A DNA stretch of 64,000 bases from Promethearchaeota archaeon (GCA_016933055.1 JAFGBS010000004.1:301350-365349), one strand, 5' to 3'; positions 17,787-27,788 are shown, numbered from the stretch's first letter. A program made the numbers and translations. Notes: generated from the letters alone by a model not told the origin.

Positions 17787-18602
17787 GTGCCCAGAATCGA
17801 ATTTTTTAACAAAGTAGATGTTATGCATACCATATCTCGTAGTTTTCAAGACCTACAAACTCTTAGACATTGCGGAGTAAATGATATAGTATCAACATTA
17901 TATCTTCCAATTCAAGTTAAAGAACCCGGAACCGCTCGGGATTTATATGATTGGTTAATGAATGCAGAAGTGAAGCGTGGAAGAGAAGCTGGAGTGAATA
18001 TTCATCCTGCAATAGGAATTCATCCTATGATGGTCCCAACGGATACTAAAGTATTAGATGGTGCTTTAAACTATCTCGAACAAGCCCTCAAAACCAAAAA
18101 AGCCATTGCTTTAGGAGAAACTGGACTTCATCGCGGCACTCCCGAAGAATTTATATCTTTCAAACGTCATTTAGAATTAGCTCGTCAATATAATATGCCA
18201 GTGATTATTCATACCCCCCATGAACAAAAAGGGGAACTAACTAAAGTGATAATGAAAGAATTACAAAAGCATAAGGTGGAACGAGCTCTCATCGACCATG
18301 TTACTGGGGAAAATATTGCAATTGTCCTACAAGATCCTCGGAGAAACATTAAAATTGGCGTCAGTATCCAGAAATCCAATTTATCTAAGAAAGAAGCGCT
18401 TCTGTTGTATAAGAATTATTCATATGAAAACCGTTACATGATGAACACTAATGCCGGTAATGGACCTGGTGATATATTGAGTGTGATAAAAGCCATTGAG
18501 TCTTTTGAAAAAGCTGGCTTTCAAACTCGGCTTTTGAAAAAACTGTGTTATGATAATGCGTTGGATATTTTTGGCGGAATTTTACGTGAACCTTTTATTT
18601 AA
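17787..18602 (+). CDS. TatD-related metal-dependent hydrolase, degenerate ligands
   Basis: This 271-residue TIM-barrel protein is close to the archaeal TatD-related hydrolases: AIGIHPMMVP near residues 73-82, ALGETGLHRGTPEEF near 111-125, VIIHTPHEQK near 144-153, and IDHV near 173. The N-terminal metal motif, normally Asp-x-His-x-His, reads DVMHTI, so one His appears lost, and the usual C-terminal metal Asp is replaced in NTNAG. Glu, His and the later His residues remain. The GTG start at 17787 is used; ATG 17820 would truncate the first strand. Activity is therefore uncertain. Confidence 0.78.
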   Translation: MPRIEFFNKVDVMHTISRSFQDLQTLRHCGVNDIVSTLYLPIQVKEPGTARDLYDWLMNAEVKRGREAGVNIHPAIGIHPMMVPTDTKVLDGALNYLEQALKTKKAIALGETGLHRGTPEEFISFKRHLELARQYNMPVIIHTPHEQKGELTKVIMKELQKHKVERALIDHVTGENIAIVLQDPRRNIKIGVSIQKSNLSKKEALLLYKNYSYENRYMMNTNAGNGPGDILSVIKAIESFEKAGFQTRLLKKLCYDNALDIFGGILREPFI

Positions 18603-18689
18603 TTCACCTATTTTTTAGAAAAAGAACTCTGAATTTTTATAAAGTTTCGACTGAACAAGAATTTTAGAAATTATAGAGGTTTTCTAAGA

Positions 18690-19223
18690 GTGTCAAAACC
18701 CTACCAAAAAGCAAACATTCCTGGACCCGAAACAGGTGTATCGGTATTTGAACCTGTAACTTTAGCTACAATTATTAATAAATCAAAAAACATTCTGCTC
18801 GTTATTGGGGCTGAATCTATAGAGGAAAGCGTTGGAAAAAAATCATATGCCGAATACCTGGTAGATCTGGGAATAAAATCGAAAGCATCAATCATCGCTA
18901 CCACTAGTGCATATAAATTCCTTTCAGAAAAAACCAAACTGGATGGAATAACAATCATGTCTCTAATTAATATTACTGACAGATTGCGAGATAATACATG
19001 GATTAATCTAGCTGGGAAGGGGGATAGATATGACCTCATTATATTTGGAGGATTTTTGATCTATTACGTTAGCCAAAGTCTTTCAACGCTGAAGAATTAT
19101 TCAGAGTATAGAACTGTTACTCTAGATCGTTATTACCATCCGAATGCACGTTTTTCACTGCCAAATTTAGAAAAAGAAGAATGGGAGCAATATTTAGAAT
19201 CAGTATTATCGAATATTAAGTGA
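18690..19223 (+). CDS. cdhB: Acetyl-CoA decarbonylase/synthase epsilon subunit
   Basis: CdhB is the small partner of the CO-dehydrogenase alpha subunit in the archaeal ACDS complex of the Wood-Ljungdahl pathway. The 177-residue product shows the family's Rossmann-like core: NILLVIGAESIEES near residues 33-46, DLIIFGG near 113-119, and the C-terminal DRYYHPNARFSLPNL near 145-160. It starts with GTG at 18690. The cdhC start follows the stop by five bases, so the pair forms an operon. The alpha, gamma and delta subunit genes are not in the window. Confidence 0.87.
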   Translation: MSKPYQKANIPGPETGVSVFEPVTLATIINKSKNILLVIGAESIEESVGKKSYAEYLVDLGIKSKASIIATTSAYKFLSEKTKLDGITIMSLINITDRLRDNTWINLAGKGDRYDLIIFGGFLIYYVSQSLSTLKNYSEYRTVTLDRYYHPNARFSLPNLEKEEWEQYLESVLSNIK

Positions 19224-19228
19224 TTATC

Positions 19229-20719
19229 ATGAGTTTTGAAGCATATCCAATCGGTGTAGGACCGCAATTTGAGGGTGAACGAGTCAGAAAGAAAGAAATG
19301 TATATTGAATTGGGTGGACCGAAGATCGAAAAGAAATTTGAATTATGTGAGGTAAAACCCGCAAAAGCTATAAAAGATGGAATGGTAAAAATCATCGGTC
19401 CCGACATCTCCGAACTTAAAGAAGGGGGATCATATCCCATTGGAGCATATCTGGAAATATCAGGTTCCCAATTGGAACAAGATCTCGAGGCTGTAATTGA
19501 GCGAAGGTTTCATGATTTTTCTAATTTCATTCAAGGTTTTATGCATCTTAATCAACGGTACACCAATTGGTTTCGATTATCCAAAAAATCCTATGAAAAA
19601 GGATTGAATTCGTTCAATATCTTAGGAGAAATCTTAATTAAACTATTCAAAGCTGAATATAACATCATAGAAAAAGCACAAATCACCTTTATCACTGATA
19701 AAAAACAAGTTGATGCGAAATTCAAATATGCCATGGAAGTTTATGATAAACGGGATGAACGAATACGGGGAATGAAAGATGAAGACGTAGAGGAGTTTTA
19801 TGCATGCACTTTATGTGCTAGCTTCGCCCCAAAACATGCTTGTGCTATAGCTCCCAATCGTATGAGTCTATGCGGTGCTATCAATTGGTTTGATGCCCGT
19901 GCAGCAGCGAAAGTGGATCCCAAAGGACCTATATTCAGAATAGAAAAGGGAGAATGTTTAAACGAAAAAGCAGGAGAATACACCGGTATAAATGAAATGA
20001 TTAAGAATGCCTCCCTGGGGGAGATTGATAAGATCTACATGTATTCTGGATTAGAATATCCCCATACTTCCTGTGGTTGCTTTGAAGCCATCGCATTTTA
20101 TATACCAGAAGTCGAAGGATATGGGGTTGTTGACCGGGATTTCAAAGGAATTGCTGTTAACGGATTACCGTTTAGTACTATGGCGAATAGTACGGGTGGA
20201 GGAAATCAAGTAGAAGGATTTAATGGAATAAGCATTGAATACATGCGCAGTCCCCGTTTCTTTCAATATGATGATGGATGGAATCGATTTGTATGGTTAC
20301 CTTCTTCCGTTAAAGAGAGGATCAATGAGTTTATTCCCAAAGACTTGCTTGATAAAATTGCCACAGAAGCCGAAGTCACCGAAATAAATGAATTAAAGGA
20401 CTTTTTACAAAAGAAAGAGCATCCTGTAATGAAAAGATGGGAACAAGAAGAAGAGGAAGCAGATGAAGAGGAAGGTATAGAAGAATATCCACAGGCTCAA
20501 GCGATAGGATCTCCCACACAGATACCGTACACTATGCCTACTCAGGCATACACTCCCCAAGGAATCCCTCCAGGATCTCAGAGTTTTATTTTACCGGGTA
20601 TTGTAATTCCAGCACCAAGTACGGGATCTGGACCTGGATTCAAGATCATCTTCAAAAACGTCAAAATCCATGCCGAATCCGTAACCGTGAAAAAGATCAA
20701 ACCTAAGAAGAAGAAATAG
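19229..20719 (+). CDS. cdhC: Acetyl-CoA synthase beta subunit of ACDS complex
   Basis: CdhC makes or breaks acetyl-CoA from CO, a methyl group and CoA at the nickel-iron A cluster. The A-cluster cysteines are visible in CTLCASFAPKHAC (about residues 190-202), MSLCG and TSCGCFEA (about 280-287); GVVDRDF and NSTGGGNQVEGF are further family blocks. The C-terminus has an acidic stretch (about 405-420), a Pro/Gln/Gly linker and a final basic domain ending in a Lys tail, as in other archaeal CdhC. ATG 19229 is chosen over the GTG at 19220, which would overlap the cdhB stop. Confidence 0.94.
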   Translation: MSFEAYPIGVGPQFEGERVRKKEMYIELGGPKIEKKFELCEVKPAKAIKDGMVKIIGPDISELKEGGSYPIGAYLEISGSQLEQDLEAVIERRFHDFSNFIQGFMHLNQRYTNWFRLSKKSYEKGLNSFNILGEILIKLFKAEYNIIEKAQITFITDKKQVDAKFKYAMEVYDKRDERIRGMKDEDVEEFYACTLCASFAPKHACAIAPNRMSLCGAINWFDARAAAKVDPKGPIFRIEKGECLNEKAGEYTGINEMIKNASLGEIDKIYMYSGLEYPHTSCGCFEAIAFYIPEVEGYGVVDRDFKGIAVNGLPFSTMANSTGGGNQVEGFNGISIEYMRSPRFFQYDDGWNRFVWLPSSVKERINEFIPKDLLDKIATEAEVTEINELKDFLQKKEHPVMKRWEQEEEEADEEEGIEEYPQAQAIGSPTQIPYTMPTQAYTPQGIPPGSQSFILPGIVIPAPSTGSGPGFKIIFKNVKIHAESVTVKKIKPKKKK

Positions 20720-20728
20720 ATTCATTCA

Positions 20729-20752
20729 TTTTTTTTATTTTTCTCAATTTTT
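20729..20752 (+). terminator. T-rich terminator after cdhC
   Basis: Starting nine bases behind the cdhC stop are runs of eight, five and five T on the sense strand. Archaeal RNA polymerase stops at such runs without needing a hairpin. A new TATA-like stretch (ATATTTAATATAG) follows about 90 bases later, before the NAD kinase. Confidence 0.5.
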
Positions 20753-20901
20753 GGCGCAGGATATTTTTGATTATTAAACCATTTAGGAAGGATTTTTTAT
20801 TCCGTAATTGCAATATTCCTTAACAGTATCTTCTCATAATATTTAATATAGAGGATGAATTCATCAACATTACATACAAATTCACGGGAGATAACCCCTA
20901 A

Positions 20902-21804
20902 GTGAAGCCAATCGGCATAGCATGCAGACTGGATAAAGAAAATGCCTTAGATTTAGCTGGTAAAATTATAGATTACCTTATGAAAAAAGATGCCAAGTTG
21001 GTTTTAGAAAATCGTATCGCTCAGCGATTCCAGCGATTTCTACCTAAAAAAGATCTACGCCAAATGAACAAAAGTCAAATTAAAGCGATCATTTCAGTGG
21101 GGGGAGATGGTACGATTTTACGAGTTGCGCAAAATCTCCCACGTAAGAATCCCGCTCCAATCCTTGGGGTAAATCTTGGAGACTCGGTAGGATTCTTGGA
21201 TGAATGTGATTTGGGTTCAGATAAGTTATATGATACGCTGGACAAGCTAATAAACGATGAGTTTTCTACAGAACGAGTGATGCGATTAGCGTCCTATCAT
21301 CGACAAAATCGTTTTCCGGATGCCTTGAACGAAATTTATATTGTTTCTGCTAAACCCTCGAAGGTATTACGCGTGAATATTAAAGTTGATGGAGAATTTT
21401 ATAGCATGGCTCATGTTGACGGATTAATTATATCTACTACCGTGGGAAGCACAGCGTATTCATTATCTGCAGGAGGGGCGTTAGTAGATCCACGATTAGA
21501 TTTGATTCAGATAGTACCGGTGAATCCTTTTGCACGTACAACCGTACGACCTATTATAGTTCCTAATTCGAGCCAAATTGAAGTAGAATTAGTACGACCT
21601 AAGCTTAATGCTCTTATTGTAATTGACGGACAACATGATTATCGTATTTATCCTAAAAGCAAAATTCTTATTCAAAAATCAGATAGCGATATAGAATTTA
21701 TTCGGTTCAATCCCAATTTACAAGAAAATTTTTATGATAAACTCCAGAGAAAGATTCTGGTTGGATTAAATTCCTCCATTATCGAGGATTCTCCAGAGGA
21801 ATAA
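20902..21804 (+). CDS. NAD kinase
   Basis: This enzyme phosphorylates NAD to NADP. The 300-residue product has the catalytic GGDGT near residues 69-73, a NAD-binding loop NLGDSVGFLDE (one residue longer than the usual N-x-G-x-x-G-F-L), and the adenosine-binding GLIISTTVGSTAYSLSAGG near 175-193 with DGQH near 248. The start is GTG at 20902, since no ATG precedes the conserved first strand. The next gene (Nob1) starts only two bases after the stop, and FEN1 and Cdc48 follow, giving a co-directional informational run. Confidence 0.92.
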   Translation: MKPIGIACRLDKENALDLAGKIIDYLMKKDAKLVLENRIAQRFQRFLPKKDLRQMNKSQIKAIISVGGDGTILRVAQNLPRKNPAPILGVNLGDSVGFLDECDLGSDKLYDTLDKLINDEFSTERVMRLASYHRQNRFPDALNEIYIVSAKPSKVLRVNIKVDGEFYSMAHVDGLIISTTVGSTAYSLSAGGALVDPRLDLIQIVPVNPFARTTVRPIIVPNSSQIEVELVRPKLNALIVIDGQHDYRIYPKSKILIQKSDSDIEFIRFNPNLQENFYDKLQRKILVGLNSSIIEDSPEE

Positions 21805-21806
21805 TT

Positions 21807-22337
21807 GTGCAAGATTCTATGATCTATGTATTTGATACTAGTGCATTTATCAAGGGTATGGATGTCAATGTTATAGATCAATCAAGATGTTACACTACGG
21901 ATGGGGTATTATCAGAGATCAAAAATAGTTTTAAAAGGCAAAGAATTGATATCTCCATCCAATCAAGGAAATTAATAATCGCATCTCCTTCACTGGAAGC
22001 CGTGAGAAAAGCAAAACAAGCCGCTCTCCAAAGTGGAGATTTACCTTTCTTATCTTCAGTTGATATAGATCTAATTGCATTAGCTATAACCTTAACGACT
22101 GATGTTATCGAATTGGCTGATAACACTTCCCTTTTAGAAGTGATCACTGACGATTACTCTATACAGAATGTATTAAAGCACTTGAATATCCGTATCCATT
22201 CTTTCATGCAAAAAGGAATACGAGACTTCATACGATGGGAAATTTATTGTCCCGTTTGCAATAAAATCTACAAAGCGGATAAGAATAATTACTGTACTGA
22301 TTGTGAAGTCAAATTGAAAAGACGACCAATTCAATAA
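21807..22337 (+). CDS. Nob1-type PIN endonuclease
   Basis: Nob1 cleaves the precursor at the 3' end of 16S/18S rRNA in the last step of small-subunit maturation. The 176-residue protein has a PIN domain with metal-binding acidic residues in VFDTSAF (near 9-15), SVDIDLIALA and VITDDYS, followed by a Cys4 zinc ribbon (CPVC then CTDC, near 151-168). A GTG (21807) or ATG (21819) could start it. RIO2, which acts at the same maturation step, is also encoded in this window at 57530. Confidence 0.87.
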   Translation: MQDSMIYVFDTSAFIKGMDVNVIDQSRCYTTDGVLSEIKNSFKRQRIDISIQSRKLIIASPSLEAVRKAKQAALQSGDLPFLSSVDIDLIALAITLTTDVIELADNTSLLEVITDDYSIQNVLKHLNIRIHSFMQKGIRDFIRWEIYCPVCNKIYKADKNNYCTDCEVKLKRRPIQ

Positions 22338-22389
22338 GAATAGAATTTTTTAATTAATTATCGATTACAATAATAATAAGGTGGAATAA

Positions 22390-23436
22390 GTGGGTGTAAA
22401 AATTTCAACATTGATTAAACCAGCATTAACAGAAATTACCTTACCAAATTTGTTGGGGAAAAAAATTGCCATAGATGCTTTTAATAGTATTTATCAATTT
22501 CTCGCTACTATACGCCAACCAGATGGAACCCCTCTAAGAGATCACCAAGGAAATGTGACCTCTCATTTATCGGGTTTACTATTTCGGACCTTACGTTTGA
22601 TTGAAAATGATATAAAACCATTATATGTATTTGATGGTCCCCCTCATGAACTGAAATCTCAGATCGTTCAAGAACGTCGAGAAAAACGCGAAGAAGAAAA
22701 GCATAAAATGTTACAGGCACAAGATGAAGGAGATTTTGAGGAGGCAATGAAACATGCACAAGCTAGTTCTAAGCTAACCTCTGAGATGATTGAAGAAAGT
22801 AAACAGATGCTAAATTATATGGGTGTTCCTTACATTGAAGCCCCTCATGATGGGGAAGCTGAAGCTGCCCGTTTAACCAATGAAGGATTAGTATGGGCAT
22901 GTTCTTCCCAAGATTATGACTCGTTATTATTTGGTTCCAGTCGTCTTGTGAGAAATTTGACTATGTCCAGAACGCGTCGAGTGAAGGGAACTACCATAGA
23001 AGTTCAGATTGAATATTATTTCTTAGAAAAAGTATTAAACGAATTAAAAATTACTCGTGAACAACTTATTGATATTGGCATTCTGGTGGGGGTCGATTTT
23101 TTTCCTGGATTTAAAGGATTAGGAGAAAAAACAGCGTATAAACTGATAAAAGAAAATGGTTCAATCGAAACTATTATCAATAAGGGCATTGAAGTAAGGA
23201 ACACTCCCATCGAAATAGATTTGGAACTGTTAAATACCCTCCGCAAGATCTTTCTCAATGTTAAAAAACCAGACAAAATTCCCAATTTTGTGTGGAAGAA
23301 GCCTGATGAAGAAAAATTGCGGGAACTATTGATAGAACAAAAAAACTTTTCCGAAGAACGAGTCAGTTCTGCGATAAAGCGATTAGTGCAAAAAAAATCC
23401 CAAAAATCCCAAGTAAATTTAGATCGATTTTTTTAG
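22390..23436 (+). CDS. fen: Flap endonuclease FEN1
   Basis: FEN1 removes 5' flaps during Okazaki-fragment processing. The 348-residue protein has the N-terminal nuclease region (IAIDAFNSIYQFL near 25-37, FDGPPHE near 80), the internal region with APHDGEAEAARL near 150-161 and SQDYDSLLFG near 171-180, the H3TH region near 230-245 (GVDFFPGFKGLGEKTA), and a C-terminal PCNA-binding box QVNLDRFF. The GTG start gives the invariant mature N-terminus Met-Gly-Val and is preceded by AAGGTGG at 12-13 bases. Confidence 0.95.
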   Translation: MGVKISTLIKPALTEITLPNLLGKKIAIDAFNSIYQFLATIRQPDGTPLRDHQGNVTSHLSGLLFRTLRLIENDIKPLYVFDGPPHELKSQIVQERREKREEEKHKMLQAQDEGDFEEAMKHAQASSKLTSEMIEESKQMLNYMGVPYIEAPHDGEAEAARLTNEGLVWACSSQDYDSLLFGSSRLVRNLTMSRTRRVKGTTIEVQIEYYFLEKVLNELKITREQLIDIGILVGVDFFPGFKGLGEKTAYKLIKENGSIETIINKGIEVRNTPIEIDLELLNTLRKIFLNVKKPDKIPNFVWKKPDEEKLRELLIEQKNFSEERVSSAIKRLVQKKSQKSQVNLDRFF

Positions 23437-23550
23437 AATCTCAAAAACTAACTTCTTTAGGAATGAACCATTTTTTCAAACACATATTGCGGAATTTCCA
23501 CTTCTTACTTAGACTAAATATAGTAGTAACAATCAAAATGGGAATTGTAT

Positions 23551-25776
23551 ATGGCAAACAATTCAGATAATAATACGCCGAATAATAAACCCAAAGAAAT
23601 AGTATTAAGGGTTCTCGATGCACGAAAACGAGATGTAGGTCGATCTATCATTCGGATCGATACCGAAACCATGAATGGATTAGAAATCAGCACAGGAGAT
23701 ATTGTTGAAATAATTGGGAACAGTACCTCAGCTGCCATTGCATGGCCTTCTTATCCTCAAGATCAAGGATTGGGAATTTTAAGAATTGATGCACGATTAC
23801 GTCAAAATGTTGGATTGAGTATAGACGAAATGGCTACGATTCGAAAAGCAGATGCTCAAGTCGCTAAAAGTATCGTCTTAAAACCCCATCAAGTAAAAAT
23901 TAAATCCAATGCGAGATTTGAAAGCTTTGTAAAACGCAAACTGCTAAGTTATCCCGTTACCAAAGATGATTTAATTTATATTAGCATTGGCATATCGCGT
24001 GAAATTGCATTTAAAGTCACAAGCATTAAACCCGATGAAATTTGTATCATCAAACAATCCACGCAACTACATATCAGTGAAAGCACTCAAGAGGAAGCTC
24101 CCCAAGGAATTGCTTTTATTACTTATGAAAATGTGGGGGGCTTGGATGAAGAAATCAATCGGATCCGAGAACTGGTCGAACTTCCCTTAAAACATCCTGA
24201 ATTATTTAATCGATTAGGTATAGATCCTCCAAAAGGAGTATTGTTACGAGGACCACCTGGATGTGGGAAAACTCTTCTCGCTAAAGCAGTTGCAAATGAA
24301 TCGGAAGCTCACTTTATCTCCATAAATGGACCCGAAATTATGAGTAAATTTTATGGGGAGTCGGAGAAAAAACTTCGAAGTCTATTCAAGGAAGCAGAAG
24401 ATAAAGCTCCTACAGTAGTTTTTATTGATGAACTAGATGCAATCGCTCCCAAACGAGAAAATGTAACGGGAGAAGTGGAAAGACGTGTTGTAGCACAGAT
24501 GTTAGCTCTCATGGACGGACTTCAAAGTCGGGGCCGTGTATTGGTAATTGGTGCGACCAATCGCCCCAATGCGCTTGATCCTGCTTTACGTCGCCCCGGT
24601 CGGTTTGACCGAGAGATCGAAATCAAAGTTCCTGACGAGAAAGGAAGATTAGAGATTTTACAAATTCATACCCGTAATATGCCTTTAGATGAAGATGTAT
24701 CTCTCAATGAATTTGCTAAGGGTACTCATGGGTATGTAGGGGCGGATATTGCAGCTTTATGCAGAGAATCCGCTATGGTTGCTTTACGACGTTATCTTCC
24801 CGAAATTGATCCGAACTCAGAAGAAATACCCATTGATATTTTAGAAAAAATTAGAATCACCAAAAATGATTTTGAGATAGCTAAACGCGAAATCATTCCC
24901 TCTGGGATACGGGAAGTCTTCATTGAAATTCCAGATGTTCATTGGGCTGACGTAGGGGGTTTGGAAGAAGTGAAACAAGCCTTGAAAGAAGCCGTAGAAT
25001 GGCCGATTAAGGCTCCTGAAACCTTTAAAAAGATGGGAATGAGTCCACAAAAAGGCGTTCTTTTATACGGTCCCCCCGGATGCGGTAAAACCTTACTTGC
25101 TCGTGCTGTAGCGACTGAAAGTGAAGCTAATTTCATCTCCATCAAGGGTCCGGAAGTTCTTTCTAAATGGGTGGGTGAATCAGAAAAAGCTATTCGCGAA
25201 ATATTTCGTAAAGCTAAGGTTGCCTCTCCATGTATCATTTTTATTGATGAGATTGATTCGATAGCTTCTTCGCGTTCATTACAAAATGATTCTAGTGGAG
25301 TTACGAATCGAATATTATCCCAATTACTCAGTGAATTAGATGGATTACAAGGAACTAATGGATTAGTTTTTATTGCTGCCACAAACGCCCCCCATATCTT
25401 GGATCTAGCCTTAATGCGTCCCGGTCGCCTTGATCGTTTCTGTCATGTACCCACACCTAATGATGATGATAAAAAGAAGATCTATGACATTTTCATTTCT
25501 CGAATGTATATTCATAAAGAAATTGATATCGATACATTAGTAAGGCGATCCCAAGATTATTCTGGTGCTGATATCGAGATGCATTGCAAAGCAGCGGCTT
25601 TTCAAGCAATGGGAGAGGGCGGCACATTAAAAGCACGAAAAATAAGGATGAAACATTTTGAAGAAGCACGGGGCAAAATTCACCCCTCATGTACTCAAGA
25701 AATCCGGGAATCATATGAGAATTTTGAAGCGAAAATCCATGCACGGAAGAAGAATAGATTAACTATGTTCTCGTAG
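23551..25776 (+). CDS. Cdc48/VAT-type double AAA ATPase
   Basis: This is the archaeal Cdc48/p97 homologue (741 aa), a hexameric unfoldase feeding substrates to proteolysis. The N-domain (about 15-185) precedes two AAA modules: D1 with GPPGCGKT near 235 and FIDELDAIAPKR near 290, and D2 with GPPGCGKT near 510 and FIDEIDSIASSR near 565, each with its own arginine finger (RRPGRFD and MRPGRLD). The C-terminus ends in LTMFS, without a HbYX proteasome-docking motif. ATG 23551 is preferred to the TTG two codons earlier. Confidence 0.96.
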   Translation: MANNSDNNTPNNKPKEIVLRVLDARKRDVGRSIIRIDTETMNGLEISTGDIVEIIGNSTSAAIAWPSYPQDQGLGILRIDARLRQNVGLSIDEMATIRKADAQVAKSIVLKPHQVKIKSNARFESFVKRKLLSYPVTKDDLIYISIGISREIAFKVTSIKPDEICIIKQSTQLHISESTQEEAPQGIAFITYENVGGLDEEINRIRELVELPLKHPELFNRLGIDPPKGVLLRGPPGCGKTLLAKAVANESEAHFISINGPEIMSKFYGESEKKLRSLFKEAEDKAPTVVFIDELDAIAPKRENVTGEVERRVVAQMLALMDGLQSRGRVLVIGATNRPNALDPALRRPGRFDREIEIKVPDEKGRLEILQIHTRNMPLDEDVSLNEFAKGTHGYVGADIAALCRESAMVALRRYLPEIDPNSEEIPIDILEKIRITKNDFEIAKREIIPSGIREVFIEIPDVHWADVGGLEEVKQALKEAVEWPIKAPETFKKMGMSPQKGVLLYGPPGCGKTLLARAVATESEANFISIKGPEVLSKWVGESEKAIREIFRKAKVASPCIIFIDEIDSIASSRSLQNDSSGVTNRILSQLLSELDGLQGTNGLVFIAATNAPHILDLALMRPGRLDRFCHVPTPNDDDKKKIYDIFISRMYIHKEIDIDTLVRRSQDYSGADIEMHCKAAAFQAMGEGGTLKARKIRMKHFEEARGKIHPSCTQEIRESYENFEAKIHARKKNRLTMFS

Positions 25777-25901
25777 AAAAAATTTTAATTGTCGTTTTTC
25801 TATAGAGAATATAATCTTATTTTAGTCAAACTTCAACGACTCGAATAACCAAATCTTTCATTAATTCTTATATTTATATTGATAACATCCAGTGCACTAT
25901 T

Positions 25902-26189
25902 ATGGGAAAACTCGGTACATGGAAAGTACAACCAATAAATAATGAAATCGTAACAATATTGGTGCGACACAAAGGAGAAATGCTGGACTCAGAACTCTTA
26001 AGAACATTGCAAAGTAAATATGTGGATATCACCCGCAATACATTGTACAAATGTTTATTCACTCTCGAAGTCTCAAATATCATCGAAGTCATCCGATTGC
26101 GTCAAAATAAATACAAAATTTCGTTACGTAAAGACGCACCTATTGATGAAAGTTTTATAGATACTTTAAAAAACTACACTAAATCATAA
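25902..26189 (+). CDS. Small winged-helix protein
   Basis: This 95-residue protein looks like a stand-alone winged-helix DNA-binding domain: helix (NNEIVTILVRHKGEM), helix (DSELLRTLQSKY), recognition helix (TRNTLYKCLFTLEVSNIIEVI) and a beta wing ending in RQNKYKISL. A TATA-like ATATTTATATTG is centred about 27 bases before the ATG, which implies a leaderless transcript. Its last six bases overlap the end of the convergent herA-like gene. It may regulate its neighbours; target unknown. Confidence 0.65.
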   Translation: MGKLGTWKVQPINNEIVTILVRHKGEMLDSELLRTLQSKYVDITRNTLYKCLFTLEVSNIIEVIRLRQNKYKISLRKDAPIDESFIDTLKNYTKS

Positions 26190-27788
26190 TTTGGTATAGC
26201 GTGAACACACGTCTTCCAAGGTTTCTATATCGGTTGTATTTTTGCATATTCGATTGCGAATGTTCACAAAAATCGGAAAATTGGTAGCATTGCCTAGTAA
26301 TAAGGCATTTCCTGTTGGTAAATTTGAGATCATCCGCATGGATTCTCGTGTTAATGCCTCAGAGGTTGCTTTTATATGATCCAAATCATTAGGATTGGTT
26401 ACACGGAGTATTATATGAGTATTGCATTGAGAAAGTACGGTATTACTAAGTTTAACGGGACGTTGAGATATTAAGCAGAGTTGTCCGAAGAATTTTCGTC
26501 CTTCACGAGCGATAGTTTCAATTATCGATTTTGATATTGATGAATTATTTATGGAGTGTTCAGGAGCAAATTGATGTGCTTCCTCTAAAATAATGAAAAA
26601 CGGTGGTACCTCCTCTTTTCTTCGCATGTAAAATAGCCGATCTAATAAAAATGACACGATAATTTGTTTTTTTCGTATCGATATTAAGGAAGAAAGATCT
26701 ATAATGTTTAATCTACCGGGTTCAATTAAGGTTCGCAACACGGGATGATTTTTTTTAGCAAAAATTTTGTTTCGATTTAAATCACTTAACCATCCCGATA
26801 AAGCACTCCGAACTTTTTGGTTGATACTTTGATCTTTTTCTATACGGGTGATAATCTCTGAAATATCGTATTGGTCATTATTTTCTTCGTATTTAAGCCG
26901 ATTTAACACGCTTTTAAGTTCCCGTATTTGAGCATTAGATATATTAGGTTGAAATTTTGCAAAATCATACGCTGTGAGGGAGGATACAGCGATTTGAAAA
27001 TATCGTGCATCATGTCGGGTGGTAAATTTTGTAAATTCTTGATTTTCTAAAGTGTTATGATCTGTAAAGAACTTATATTCCCCATGTACATCAAATAGAA
27101 TAATTCCTGGAGTACCCTGATTAGTATTGGATCTTTTTAATAATTCTTCCAATACCACCGATACTAGATAACTCTTCCCCGCTCCAGACATGGCTAAAAT
27201 TGCTACATGTTTATTGATTAAACGGGACAAATTGAGTTTTACAGGCGTATTATAATGGGATAGTGATCCGATGTATAATCCATGTGGGTCTATTCCCAGT
27301 AAAATGTCTAATAGTTCCCCTTGAACTACACTAACTTTACTGCCGGGTTTCGCAGGGAAATAACTTCTTTTCAAGACTGACTGAAATTTCAAAGGCGCAT
27401 CGGTTAGCGTTGCGGTGGATTTAGCTATTTTGGGAAATACGCCTAGTACTTTTACGTATGCTAAATAATCCTCCCATTTTTCACTGGGAAAATAGGAACA
27501 AATATTTGACAAATATCCTTTATCAAAATTCTTAACCGTTTGAGGATTGGAGTAATATTCATTATTTACAATTATATCTTCAATTTTTCCGATGAGCATA
27601 CCTTCCTCAGATAAAGTTGAACAAAACATACCTTGTCTTATTAGAGAATTTTGAACATTAGGATCTACAATAAAAAGGTAATGATCTGTATTGGGCGAAT
27701 TTTCCGCTGGAGATGTATAAATAGTGCCAATATTTTCTCCTGTATAGATATCATTGAATCCTTTTTGCATAGATTTCGTGCTGTCCAT
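26184..27788 (-). CDS. HerA-type hexameric ATPase
   Basis: HerA is the DNA translocase that works with NurA and Mre11-Rad50 in end resection. The 534-residue protein has an N-terminal HAS-barrel region (about 1-165), Walker A AMSGAGKS near 200, Walker B FFIILEEAHQFAPE near 395, and the sensor region ISQRPVKLS near 440. ATG 27788 is preferred over upstream TTG/GTG codons. Unlike the usual gene order, nurA, mre11 and rad50 are not adjacent, so it could also be a HerA-family protein with another partner. Confidence 0.85.
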   Translation of the reverse strand: MDSTKSMQKGFNDIYTGENIGTIYTSPAENSPNTDHYLFIVDPNVQNSLIRQGMFCSTLSEEGMLIGKIEDIIVNNEYYSNPQTVKNFDKGYLSNICSYFPSEKWEDYLAYVKVLGVFPKIAKSTATLTDAPLKFQSVLKRSYFPAKPGSKVSVVQGELLDILLGIDPHGLYIGSLSHYNTPVKLNLSRLINKHVAILAMSGAGKSYLVSVVLEELLKRSNTNQGTPGIILFDVHGEYKFFTDHNTLENQEFTKFTTRHDARYFQIAVSSLTAYDFAKFQPNISNAQIRELKSVLNRLKYEENNDQYDISEIITRIEKDQSINQKVRSALSGWLSDLNRNKIFAKKNHPVLRTLIEPGRLNIIDLSSLISIRKKQIIVSFLLDRLFYMRRKEEVPPFFIILEEAHQFAPEHSINNSSISKSIIETIAREGRKFFGQLCLISQRPVKLSNTVLSQCNTHIILRVTNPNDLDHIKATSEALTRESMRMISNLPTGNALLLGNATNFPIFVNIRNRICKNTTDIETLEDVCSRYTKL

